Part shown: one piece after another, positions 57,353-64,000 of the stretch
Layout: each line of letters begins with the position of its first letter
Numbering within the stretch: the first letter of the stretch is position 1
Origin: Lachnospiraceae bacterium
GTDB lineage: Bacteria; Bacillota; Clostridia; Lachnospirales; Lachnospiraceae
DNA length: 64,000 bases
Direction of reading: 5' to 3'
Assembly (NCBI GenBank): GCA_017480565.1
Contig: JAFVAL010000056.1
Location: forward strand, 46,119 to 110,118
Made by a program: the position numbers and the translations under genes
Notes under the pieces: generated by a model
What the model saw: only the letters and a program-made list of their open reading frames with translations
The model's database searches: none
Told to the model about the DNA's origin: nothing

Positions 57353-58084
57353 CTAATTAAGGTCTGCATCAAGAACATGAGCTATTTCCATTTCTCTGTT
57401 CCTGCGTCTTGCATACCGGAGCATACTTGTGCGGTCTACCCTGTACTTATCGAATGCCTGTTCTACAATGAATGGATATTCTGCTCTGCTGAATGTACCC
57501 TTGATCAGCTTATCGCAATAGATATCTACCAGCATTTTTTCCATCGTGATTTTATGTGGGTCTGATGCATGCATCGGCGCTTCGGATACCAGGTCGGTTA
57601 CCACGATCGTATCCTTGGACCAATACAAATCAAAATCCTTTTTAGCCGGCTTCAGCATAACGTTGCGATAGCCGTCTTCCTGCAAATAGCGAAAGACATA
57701 GGATGCGATATCCTTTTCCGCCTGGATAAATATTGTATTCTGTGCCACCAAATGGTTCAGAAATTCGTTCATCAGAACAGTCTCAAAAACCGTAAACGCT
57801 ATATATGGATATTTCTCAGCGATCCTGGCCATCACTGCTGATGCCGTCTCTGAATAATCCGGCGAATAGACAGGCCTGGCTTTTCCGGTGGATATCATAT
57901 ACTGGTCATATCCAGTTCTGACAATCTCTCCCGACTTTAACATTTCTCCTAATTTCCACTGGCAGGAATTGCTGCTGTATTCCGGAGAAGCCTCCTGAAG
58001 CAGTGAGATCATCTGTTGTCTGGAGTAAACCTTATTTGTTGTGATACCCGATTCAATGTCTTCATTATGAAACACTGCCTTCAC
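57353..58084 (-). CDS. AbiEi-like antitoxin/regulator (DUF6577 type)
   Basis: 243 residues. N-terminal winged-helix (SRQQMISLLQEASPEYSSNSCQWKLGEMLKSGEIVRTGYDQYMIS), then the AbiEi-like body (YPYIAFTVFETVLMNEFLNHL, DLYWSKDTIVVTDLVSEAPM). Paired with the AbiEii gene. The start is a GTG at 58084 or a GTG three codons on. The repeated TTGCCGATAT half-sites upstream are the likely targets of its own winged helix. Confidence 0.78.
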   Translation of the reverse strand: MKAVFHNEDIESGITTNKVYSRQQMISLLQEASPEYSSNSCQWKLGEMLKSGEIVRTGYDQYMISTGKARPVYSPDYSETASAVMARIAEKYPYIAFTVFETVLMNEFLNHLVAQNTIFIQAEKDIASYVFRYLQEDGYRNVMLKPAKKDFDLYWSKDTIVVTDLVSEAPMHASDPHKITMEKMLVDIYCDKLIKGTFSRAEYPFIVEQAFDKYRVDRTSMLRYARRRNREMEIAHVLDADLN

Positions 58085-58090
58085 CCCTTG

Positions 58091-58197
58091 TATACATATT
58101 GGCAGTTATCAGAATATTTGCCGATATATATACTACCACCGATCAGCCACCCAGTCAATATATATCGGCAATTATTTATAATTTTGCCGATGTGTAT
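58091..58197 (-). promoter_or_regulatory. AbiE promoter between two palindromic operators
   Basis: Minus-strand TTGACT, 17 bases, TAGTAT lies near 58128-58157. One inverted repeat (ATATTGGCA...TTGCCGATAT, 58096-58128) is downstream of the -10 and a second (ATATCGGCAAT...ATTTTGCCGATGT, 58161-58193) upstream of the -35, the latter overlapping the end of the preceding phosphoesterase gene. All four half-sites share TGCCGAT or TGCCAAT. Confidence 0.7.
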
Positions 58198-58763
58198 TTC
58201 CAATCCTTATCCTTTCTCGCAGTCGCTTTATCGATCGTAATTCTATGAATGCTGTCGATGCCTGCCAGAATTCCATCCTTTATGAGCTTTCCCAGGCTCA
58301 CCGGCGTATAGCCACAGACATTGGCTGCAAGGTTCAGATGCTCGCAGCCGTCTGCATAATCTTCGATCCCAGAATGGTCGTGCCCGTGGATATTCAAACA
58401 CCATGGCAGCCCAGAAACCGGCTCATGGGAGAGCAGAATCTTCTCCGCGATAAACAGCGGTCCGTCGTAGATCTCATCAAAAATGTCTTTATAGTCTTTC
58501 TTCCGGTCATGGTTGCCCAGTATCAGCACTTTATGACCGGCCTTAATCTGAGCGGCAAACTCCCTGCTTCCGACATCCCCAAGACAGATAAAGGTATCGT
58601 TCTTTTTTACCAGACCGTTGATGATACTGACCTGTTCTTCGGGAGAGATCCAGTCCGGATCCATCAGTTTGCAGTCACTGTCTGCAAAATGAGTATCTGA
58701 AAGCAGGTAAACGGATCCCTTTTCTGACCAGTGCTGAAAGATCGGATATAATGTCTTAATCAT
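58176..58763 (-). CDS. Metallophosphoesterase, MPE-fold, second of pair
   Basis: 195 residues. Metal motifs SVYLLSDTHFADSD, TFICLGDVGSREF, VLILGNHDRKKDY, ILLSHEPV and CLNIHGHDHSG are complete, the pattern of the YfcE/Slr0951 group of small phosphoesterases. It follows the larger phosphoesterase by 26 bases and closes the XRE - RNA ligase - phosphoesterase operon. It may trim phosphate or cyclic phosphate from RNA ends before ligation (inference). Confidence 0.82.
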   Translation of the reverse strand: MIKTLYPIFQHWSEKGSVYLLSDTHFADSDCKLMDPDWISPEEQVSIINGLVKKNDTFICLGDVGSREFAAQIKAGHKVLILGNHDRKKDYKDIFDEIYDGPLFIAEKILLSHEPVSGLPWCLNIHGHDHSGIEDYADGCEHLNLAANVCGYTPVSLGKLIKDGILAGIDSIHRITIDKATARKDKDWKYTSAKL

Positions 58764-58789
58764 CTTCTGATTTCTCCATTTCCCTGTCC

Positions 58790-59500
58790 TTATCGAATGC
58801 CTTTATAATCCCAGTTATCTGTGTCCAGCACCAGAAATTCCTGCGTTCCGATCGGCTTCCCGTCCCGATAGGTAGAGAACACATCGCAGGATATCAAGTT
58901 CCCCTTCCTCGTGATTCCCTCTACCGGTGTGTGTCCCACCACCTGCAGCAGCTTGCGGGGCTTGTACATCTTTCCGCCGTAATGCTGCGGACGGTACCAG
59001 AGAGGAGAGGCATCCTGCCAGAGTTCCCCGGCTCCAAAGCCATTGATCGTTTCGATTACCGCATCAATGTTGTTGTAATACTTCGCCGGCACATATTGCC
59101 TGACAAACTCGTCCGTCAGGCCGCCGTGACAGAAGAGCACATTGTCGATCCGGTGCAGGAAGGCCAGCTGCTTTTCATCCGGCAAAGCTTCCTGCAGTTT
59201 CCGGAGCTTTTCACAGACAGTCCACGGCGCTATCTTTGAATATCCGGTCTCCCTCTGGTTCCAGGGATAGCAGATATCATGATTGCCGTAGCACCAGAGC
59301 GTCTCAGGGAAATCCTTCGCGAACTGAATGGCAGCGTCGAATGTCTGAACGTACAGATCCAGATTGAATTCCTGCCTCCAGTCGTCCGGGATATCCATGA
59401 GGCAGACAGCCCCGCCGGCGATACCGTCTTTCAATAATTCCGCTGCCCGGTTAAACATCCATGGCTTCAGATGGATGTCCGGGATCACCAATACCTTCAC
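58790..59500 (-). CDS. Metallophosphoesterase next to RNA ligase
   Basis: 236 residues. VIPDIHLKPWMFNRAAELLK, LMDIPDDWRQEF, CYGNHDICYPWN, VVGHTPVEGITRKGNL: same family as the gene at 14313-15020, with which it aligns over its whole length. Ends 15 bases after the RNA ligase gene. In kinase/phosphatase-ligase repair systems such phosphoesterases remove 2',3'-cyclic phosphate; that role is suggested here only by context. Confidence 0.82.
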   Translation of the reverse strand: MKVLVIPDIHLKPWMFNRAAELLKDGIAGGAVCLMDIPDDWRQEFNLDLYVQTFDAAIQFAKDFPETLWCYGNHDICYPWNQRETGYSKIAPWTVCEKLRKLQEALPDEKQLAFLHRIDNVLFCHGGLTDEFVRQYVPAKYYNNIDAVIETINGFGAGELWQDASPLWYRPQHYGGKMYKPRKLLQVVGHTPVEGITRKGNLISCDVFSTYRDGKPIGTQEFLVLDTDNWDYKGIR

Positions 59501-59515
59501 ATCATTTCCTCCGAT

Positions 59516-60562
59516 TCAGCCTTCCTCATTCTTCAGCAGATACTTATTGCTGACCACCTTCATAGAAAGCGCAGCGCTGATCAGCTCGCAATAGACAGGC
59601 TCTGTCGGCCGGATGACGATGCCTTCCTTCTTGCCGCCCTTCGGGTAATTCCCATCCGCCCGTTCCAACAGAGCCTCTACTGTCGGATATTTCGCCGGAA
59701 GGTCCACGTCAACTTCTTCAATCGGGACTGTTTCAAGCTGCAGCTTTTTGCAGATCCCCAGCATCCGGTTGAGGCCTACACGTTTTCCGTTTTCCCGGAC
59801 CGTAAATACAAACCACTCCGGTTTGGTCAGCTTCAGCCGGTTCTTCTGGATGCCCGGTGCACACAGTTCTCCCTGGATGGTAAAGGCAGACAGATGGTTT
59901 TCTGCCGCAAATGCTTCCATCTTCGCCCTGAGCCCCATTGCTTTTATCAGCTCATAGAACGGGCTGTTTCCGTCATCCTTATATTCGTAATTATGGCCGG
60001 TCACATGGAATCCGTTTTCATCAATTCCGACCGAATGGGACGATCCATCCATCTTGGTGCTGATGTAGTATTCGAGCCCTGCGAATGCCTGGATCAGATC
60101 CGGCTCTGCCTGCACTCTGGTCTCATCCGTATGCGGGATATCGTAGGGAAGCGTGCCGATCATGGTTCCGCCGGTGCTGATACGCTCCTCGATTTCCCAT
60201 TTCCTGACACCGAGGATCTCCGTCACATCCATCCCCAATTCCGCTTCCTCAGGGATCTCCGGGAACATACCGACAGGCAGAAGCAGTCCCTGGGAGATCT
60301 GTCCCCGGAACTTCATGGTCCGAAGGCGGAAGCCTTCCCCCATAATGTCTGTCTTCCGATAGCTGGATGCCCGCATAAACTCAAACTCCTCACGAACCGG
60401 CAGGAAACTGTCCACTTCAAAGTAGACCGCCAGATCCATGGGCTGGAACTGCCCCTTGTTGACGACGCACTGCCATCCCAGCACATGCGCCAGTTCGATC
60501 CTGTCAGCGCCCTCGATCGGCTCTATCTGCCAGATGCGCTGAATACTTGCTAATTTTCTCAT
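59516..60562 (-). CDS. ATP-dependent RNA ligase (Rnl2-like) with N-terminal OB-like domain
   Basis: 348 residues from the ATG at 60562 (GGAG 9 bases upstream; the same start is conserved in the remnant at 24796). Residues 1-140 resemble the N-terminal tRNA-binding-like domain found in one bacterial RNA ligase group ([38 protein letters not shown]). The nucleotidyltransferase part has motif I YYISTKMDGSSHSVG with the adenylated Lys, AFTIQGELCAPG (III), KKEGIVIRPTEP (IV) and SMKVVSNKYLLK (V). It seals 5'-phosphate and 3'-OH RNA ends. Lies after an XRE gene and hairpin and before two phosphoesterases. Confidence 0.9.
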   Translation of the reverse strand: MRKLASIQRIWQIEPIEGADRIELAHVLGWQCVVNKGQFQPMDLAVYFEVDSFLPVREEFEFMRASSYRKTDIMGEGFRLRTMKFRGQISQGLLLPVGMFPEIPEEAELGMDVTEILGVRKWEIEERISTGGTMIGTLPYDIPHTDETRVQAEPDLIQAFAGLEYYISTKMDGSSHSVGIDENGFHVTGHNYEYKDDGNSPFYELIKAMGLRAKMEAFAAENHLSAFTIQGELCAPGIQKNRLKLTKPEWFVFTVRENGKRVGLNRMLGICKKLQLETVPIEEVDVDLPAKYPTVEALLERADGNYPKGGKKEGIVIRPTEPVYCELISAALSMKVVSNKYLLKNEEG

Positions 60563-60585
60563 TCTGATCTTCTCCATAAATAAAT

Positions 60586-60623
60586 CCCCGGTACAATCGC
60601 AGTGGTTCTGCGATATGCCGGGG
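60586..60623 (-). promoter_or_regulatory. Stable hairpin between XRE and RNA ligase genes
   Basis: CCCCGG/CCGGGG with inner ATCGCAG/CTGCGAT, followed on the minus strand by ATTTATTTA. A weak terminator or attenuator in the same place as the terminator at 24814-24855. Confidence 0.6.
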
Positions 60624-60671
60624 AAATGCGTTTTTAAGCCGTATCCGTTTCTTCAGGATGCAGGAGCTCTG

Positions 60672-60980
60672 CTAAGCAGCCATGTATTCCTGCATCATTC
60701 TGTAGTAAGAAAGAAGCCTGCACGGATGTGTGCCCGCCTCTTTGATCGGATGATAACTTCGGTCTCCAACGACCAGCATATCCATCGGCACCTGGAATAA
60801 TTCACTTAATGCATAAAGGTTGTCGATCGTCGGCATGCTCTTACCGTCAAACCAGTGATAGACTGACTGTACGCACCCCAGGGAAAGGAACCTCTGTACA
60901 TCGTGTACAGACAGTCCCCGCAGTTCCATGATCCTTCGGATCTGCTTTCCTGTTTTTTCTCTGTCAATGATCGGAGTCAT
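60672..60980 (-). CDS. Short XRE regulator of the RNA ligase operon
   Basis: 102 residues from ATG 60980 (AAGGAAG upstream; a GTG three codons earlier is less likely). PIIDREKTGKQIRRIMELRG, LSLGCVQSVYHWFDGKSMPT, IDNLYALSELFQVPMDMLVV. Close relative of the protein at 24880-25185 and more distant relative of those at 21981 and 43070. First gene under promoter copy D. Ligand or partner unknown. Confidence 0.8.
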   Translation of the reverse strand: MTPIIDREKTGKQIRRIMELRGLSVHDVQRFLSLGCVQSVYHWFDGKSMPTIDNLYALSELFQVPMDMLVVGDRSYHPIKEAGTHPCRLLSYYRMMQEYMAA

Positions 60981-61031
60981 GACGTTCACTTCCTTCTCTC
61001 ATGGGGCTATGCCTGGAATATTCCTCAGTCC

Positions 61032-61080
61032 ATTATAACCGTCACCATACCGTCTGTCATTGAACCTGTAGTTCAATTTT
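61032..61080 (-). promoter_or_regulatory. Shared RNA-repair promoter box, copy D
   Basis: Minus strand: box TGAACTACAGGT, then TCAATGACA (-35 core 61055-61060), 17 bases, TATAAT (61032-61037), 50 bases before the XRE start. Confidence 0.72.
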
Positions 61081-61220
61081 CCGCGTAGTTACGCCATTTT
61101 CCGGATCGGATGACGGATCACGGTCTTCAGCTTTTCCGGTGCCACCTTCCTGGCGTCGCTCCGGTAAATCTCATGGTGACGCCGTGTGTCGGAGATGCTC
61201 CTTATCCGGGATCGTGCGCG

Positions 61221-61421
61221 TCAGGCGTTTGCCGCCGCAAGCTGCATTCCAGCCTGTTTCAGCTGGTCCATCCGGATCACCGGGACCCTGACCATCTTCC
61301 GGAAGCTCAGGTCCTGCGTTGAGTTCCCGCAGTACTCGCATTCCATCCATCCTTCCGTTTCCTCCAGATACAGGCTGCGATTGATCCTGCCGCAGATCGG
61401 GCAGACAACATCATAAGTCAT
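61221..61421 (-). CDS. Small zinc-ribbon protein
   Basis: 66 residues. CPICGRINRSLYLEETEGWMECEYCG holds two CxxC knuckles 19 residues apart, a zinc ribbon of the kind found in phage and plasmid genes. GGAGG lies about 11 bases before the ATG at 61421. Preceded by the VOC gene at 21 bases. Confidence 0.65.
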   Translation of the reverse strand: MTYDVVCPICGRINRSLYLEETEGWMECEYCGNSTQDLSFRKMVRVPVIRMDQLKQAGMQLAAANA

Positions 61422-61442
61422 TGTAATCAGCACCTCCTCCAT

Positions 61443-61805
61443 TTACATCGGTGTCCCGACTTCGATAAGGTTTCCATCAGGATCATAAAACCGGACTACT
61501 TTCTGTCCCCAGGTATGTGTCATCAGACGGTTGACGTACACCGTGTCCGGATAAAGATCCTCAAGCCTGCGAACGAAACCTTCCAGGTCTCTTTCCTCAA
61601 AGTACAGTTCGCAGGAATTGCTTTCCGGAATGATATCCTTTCCGAGAAAGTCTTTCCAGATTGTTTCATCCTGCAGAACCAGTCCTTCTGTCAGGATCAT
61701 ATTGCCGTCGTTATCCAGGACCATCTCCAGACCGAACAGGTCGTGATAGTATTTGCGGGATCTCTCGATATCCTTTACGACGATCAAAACATTCTTCAGC
61801 TTCAT
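61443..61805 (-). CDS. VOC (glyoxalase/bleomycin-resistance fold) protein
   Basis: 120 residues. Two beta-alpha-beta-beta-beta units: LKNVLIVVKDIERSRKYYHDLFGLEMVLDN and the closing WGQKVVRFYDPDGNLIEVG, the latter with the metal-binding Glu. Function not fixed by sequence; a lyase, dioxygenase or drug-binding role is possible. Confidence 0.85.
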   Translation of the reverse strand: MKLKNVLIVVKDIERSRKYYHDLFGLEMVLDNDGNMILTEGLVLQDETIWKDFLGKDIIPESNSCELYFEERDLEGFVRRLEDLYPDTVYVNRLMTHTWGQKVVRFYDPDGNLIEVGTPM

Positions 61806-61818
61806 CTGTTTCTCCTCT

Positions 61819-62355
61819 TCAAGGTTCTTCCCAGTCTCTCCGGAAGATGTCTCCCGGCGACTCGATTTTCAGGATGTCATCCATCGGGATCCGCATCCCA
61901 TCCACCAGGATTGTTTTTGTCACTTCGGCATCCACGTTGAGGCAGATGCCGGTAATCGTTTTGTACTGGCCCTGCGAGCCATAAGCCTCACTGTTCACAT
62001 CGCTGCAGGCTTCGTAATAAGTGACCGTCACCTGTACGCGGTTGGCTCTGGCCATCCGGCTGTTAAAGGTCAGGTTGCGGAGGATGTTGAATCTCCGGTC
62101 CAGTTCCTCCTGATCCTCCGGGCTCAAGCCTGCCTTGTCTGTATAGATCTCATTCTTCATGAGGATCGCAAAGTCAAAGCCCCGCAATGCGTCAAAAGGA
62201 GCGAAGAGTTTCGCCCGCTTTCCGGGAGGCATTTCCGGATGCCGGATCCGGAAAGAATCATAGCGGTCATGCCTGGGCTTTCCTTTCAGGAACACATCCC
62301 GGTATTTAAAGCCCGCTGGCATTGGCATCACTCCAATTGCATACATCTCATGCAC
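61819..62355 (-). CDS. YolD-like partner of the Y-family polymerase
   Basis: 178 residues. MPPGKRAKLFAPFDALRGFDFAI is the YolD-type motif (KRAKxFxPFDAL), and residues 95-178 form the second beta-rich half (RVQVTVTYYEACSDVNSEAY, GQYKTITGICLNVDAEVTKT, IPMDDILKIE). YolD proteins accompany translesion polymerases in Bacillota mobile elements. It follows the polymerase gene by 36 bases. Confidence 0.72.
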   Translation of the reverse strand: MHEMYAIGVMPMPAGFKYRDVFLKGKPRHDRYDSFRIRHPEMPPGKRAKLFAPFDALRGFDFAILMKNEIYTDKAGLSPEDQEELDRRFNILRNLTFNSRMARANRVQVTVTYYEACSDVNSEAYGSQGQYKTITGICLNVDAEVTKTILVDGMRIPMDDILKIESPGDIFRRDWEEP

Positions 62356-62391
62356 CTCCTCTCACCGGCAGAAGAGGGCACTTAATAAAAG

Positions 62392-63789
62392 CTAGGCCTT
62401 ATGCCCGCCTATCTGCTGGTTTCTCTCCAATGTTGTCGCCCCTTCCAGCATGTTCATGCCTTTGAAGACGGCGTTTGCTCCGAACCTCCGCCGGACCTCC
62501 AACATTGCTGCCGTGAGCCTCCGGTCTCTTTCCAGAGCTTCATAATCCACAAACATGTTCATCTGATACATTCCCATGTCCTCCGCCACATCCATGGCGC
62601 AGACGCCAAGGCGGCGGTAGAGGAGCCGGTGATCTGTTTTCTCATCAAACTGCCGTACCATCGGCTCTTCGATGAGCTGCAGGTTGTTGGTAAGAGTCCC
62701 CAGCCTCACGGTTCCGTTACTATGCTTCGGGTGGAGCCTTCCGTAAAAGTCGAGGGAGACCGGACCGTCATAGTAAGGACAGGCTTCCATGCTTTTGTAG
62801 TCGTAGGATACCCACCATGTGCAGGCTTTCGTCACCAGATTCTTCGCAAACATGTCGTTCACGAGGACATCAATCATCTCTTTAAAGACAAGCCTGGCTT
62901 CCTGGTACTTATAAGGCCTCGGCAGAACCTGGCCATTACTTAAGGAGTGGCCTTCACTCCGGTAGTTCTTGATATCCGCCATGGTGACCGGCTCGATGCC
63001 CCAGGCGTGGTCGATCAGGATCTCCCCGTCGATACCGAAGGTTTTATAAAAGTACTCCTCGTCCCACTGGGTCCGCTGAGCGACTTCTCCCATCGTATAC
63101 ATGCAGGCGTTATAGAGCCTTCTTGCCTTGCCCGGTCCGATCTGCCAGAAATCCGTGAGCGGCCGGTGGTCCCAGAGCAGGTACTTGTAACTGTCCTCGT
63201 TCAGCTCCGCGATCCGGACACCGTCCTTATCCGCAGGCTGCTTCTTCGCCACGATGTCCATAGCGACCTTCGCCAGGTATAGGTTCGTCCCAATTCCAAC
63301 CGTCGCGGTAATACCGGTGGTCTTTAAAACCTCTCGGATCATGGTCATCGCCATGACGTGAGCCGGATTCGTGCCAGTCCGCTTTGCTTCCTCCAGATAC
63401 ATGTGGAGGTATCCGGTCACATCGATAAAGCACTCATCGATGGAGTAGACATGCACATCCTCCGGGGCAACGTAGTGCAGATAGATCCCATAAATCTTCG
63501 CGGAGATCCGCTCGTATTCCGCCATCCTCGGCACAGCAATGATGTACTCCACTTTGGTATGATGCTGTGCTTCGTACATCCGAATCGCCTGCTTTGCTTC
63601 AAAGAGCCTGGGTCTTGACGGCACCCCCATCGCTTTCAGCGACGGCGAAACAGCCAGGCAGATGGTCTGGTCGGACCGGGAGGGATCCGCTACCAGCAGG
63701 TTTGCCTGCAGCGGGTCCAATCCACGGTAGACACATTCAACAGAGGCGTAATAGGATTTCATGTCAATACAGATATATGTCCTGTCCAT
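62392..63789 (-). CDS. Y-family (UmuC/DinB-like) DNA polymerase
   Basis: 465 residues from ATG 63789 (AGGAAGTGAGG upstream). Catalytic motifs: YICIDMKSYYASVEC (metal Asp, steric-gate region) and VHVYSIDECFIDVTGY (SIDE motif). The HhH part reads WQIGPGKARRLYNACMYTMGE, and the little finger follows. UmuC-type error-prone polymerases copy past DNA damage; on mobile elements they form part of SOS-inducible cassettes. No LexA box was recognised. Confidence 0.9.
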   Translation of the reverse strand: MDRTYICIDMKSYYASVECVYRGLDPLQANLLVADPSRSDQTICLAVSPSLKAMGVPSRPRLFEAKQAIRMYEAQHHTKVEYIIAVPRMAEYERISAKIYGIYLHYVAPEDVHVYSIDECFIDVTGYLHMYLEEAKRTGTNPAHVMAMTMIREVLKTTGITATVGIGTNLYLAKVAMDIVAKKQPADKDGVRIAELNEDSYKYLLWDHRPLTDFWQIGPGKARRLYNACMYTMGEVAQRTQWDEEYFYKTFGIDGEILIDHAWGIEPVTMADIKNYRSEGHSLSNGQVLPRPYKYQEARLVFKEMIDVLVNDMFAKNLVTKACTWWVSYDYKSMEACPYYDGPVSLDFYGRLHPKHSNGTVRLGTLTNNLQLIEEPMVRQFDEKTDHRLLYRRLGVCAMDVAEDMGMYQMNMFVDYEALERDRRLTAAMLEVRRRFGANAVFKGMNMLEGATTLERNQQIGGHKA

Positions 63790-63800
63790 GGCCTCACTTC

Positions 63801-63986
63801 CTATCTTTTGTTTCTCCGGACACATTCAGTCAGACGTCTCTGATAGGTATCCAGACGCTTCATCCGGCGGAAGTACGCCGGATCCAGCGGTCCTGTAAAC
63901 TTGCATTTGTGGCACTTGGCAAAGACGATATCTGTCTGTGTGACCGGAATGATCTGCACCAGGAAGCCGCATATCGGGCAGTGCAT
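63801..63986 (-). CDS. Small zinc-ribbon protein upstream of the polymerase
   Basis: 61 residues. CPICGFLVQIIPVTQTDIVFAKCHKC carries two CxxC pairs; the C-terminus is basic (RRMKRLDTYQRRLTECVRRN). Ends 11 bases before the polymerase start, so probably one operon. The true start may lie a little beyond the window edge. Confidence 0.6.
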   Translation of the reverse strand: MHCPICGFLVQIIPVTQTDIVFAKCHKCKFTGPLDPAYFRRMKRLDTYQRRLTECVRRNKR

Positions 63987-64000
63987 TTCCCTGGTCTTAA

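Noticed and set aside
59471-60553. 360-codon plus-strand open frame
   Set aside because: Antisense to the RNA ligase, which has all its catalytic motifs.
60698-60715. CATCATTCTGTAGTAAG, similar to the shared promoter box
   Set aside because: Falls inside the XRE coding sequence, lacks a -10 at the right distance, and is shorter than the intact boxes.
61090-61220. Minus-strand frame ending HEIYRSDARKVAPEKLKTVI
   Set aside because: Protein-like composition, but no start codon between the preceding stop and this segment; could be a remnant.
1-64000. CRISPR arrays, rRNA genes, insertion sequences
   Set aside because: No regularly spaced repeats, rRNA-like sequence or transposase gene was recognised.

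Overview
The window looks like a chromosomal stretch of a gut-type Clostridia (Bacillota), most likely Lachnospiraceae. Grounds are moderate GC, strong GGAGG-type ribosome sites, consensus TTGACA/TATAAT promoters, GPH-type sugar symporters beside GH1, GH2, GH3 and GH43 enzymes, a reversed-domain GH3 as known in Butyrivibrio and Ruminococcus, and small proteins of DUF4869, DUF5063 and DUF6796 type. The taxonomic placement is inference.

Layout. 0-5 kb: 5' part of a giant secreted PHP-fold (CehA/McbA-like) surface protein. 5-16 kb: YgjV-like/GNAT protein, YibE/F exporter, an ArsR - Fe-S flavoprotein - HypA operon, a cysteine hydrolase, a hipBA module followed by a phosphopantetheinyl-transferase/GNAT fusion, a metallophosphoesterase and an alpha/beta hydrolase. 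16-21 kb: GH3 and MFS symporter, TetR regulator with its operators, a collapsed GH2 gene and a polysaccharide deacetylase. 22-25 kb: RtcB RNA ligase with a short XRE protein, a RelE-like toxin-antitoxin pair, and a second XRE gene with the remnant of a second RNA ligase. 25-37 kb: MerR regulator, then a glycan locus (MFS-GH2-GH3-GH1 leftward, AraC-GH43 rightward), then a VanX-like dipeptidase. 37-42 kb: small metabolic and membrane genes and an AAA ATPase. 42.5-49 kb: an accessory region with eight tRNA genes in two groups, XRE and micro-ORFs, and several broken ATPase genes. 49 kb to the end: an integrated element starting at a truncated tRNA-Arg, with integrase, excisionase-like HTH proteins, Phd-Doc, MazF, two ParB-like proteins, AbiE-type toxin-antitoxin, two metallophosphoesterases, an intact RNA ligase with its XRE, a Y-family polymerase and Zn-ribbon proteins.

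The most interesting signal is a dispersed RNA-repair regulon. Four promoters (about 23.83, 25.26, 44.26 and 61.06 kb) share one unusual architecture: a TATACTACAGGT-like box, an AATGACA -35, exactly 17 bases, then TATAAT or TATGAT. They drive (i) a micro-ORF, a terminator, RtcB and an XRE protein; (ii) an XRE protein, a terminator and an RNA-ligase remnant; (iii) a micro-ORF, a terminator and an array of tRNAs (Tyr, Leu-like, Leu) with a second XRE plus Gln, Glu, Lys, Arg and His tRNAs downstream; (iv) an XRE protein, a hairpin, an intact RNA ligase and metallophosphoesterases. The four short XRE proteins are related to each other. The tRNA species encoded are mostly ones known to be cut by anticodon nucleases. 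My inference is a coordinated system that repairs (RtcB, RNA ligase, phosphoesterases) and replaces (tRNA array) damaged tRNAs, controlled by the small XRE proteins and by leader terminators.

A second theme is genes that keep both ends but have lost the middle (GH2, RNA ligase, an isoprenylcysteine methyltransferase-like gene, an AAA protein), which points to an unusual decay process or an assembly artefact.
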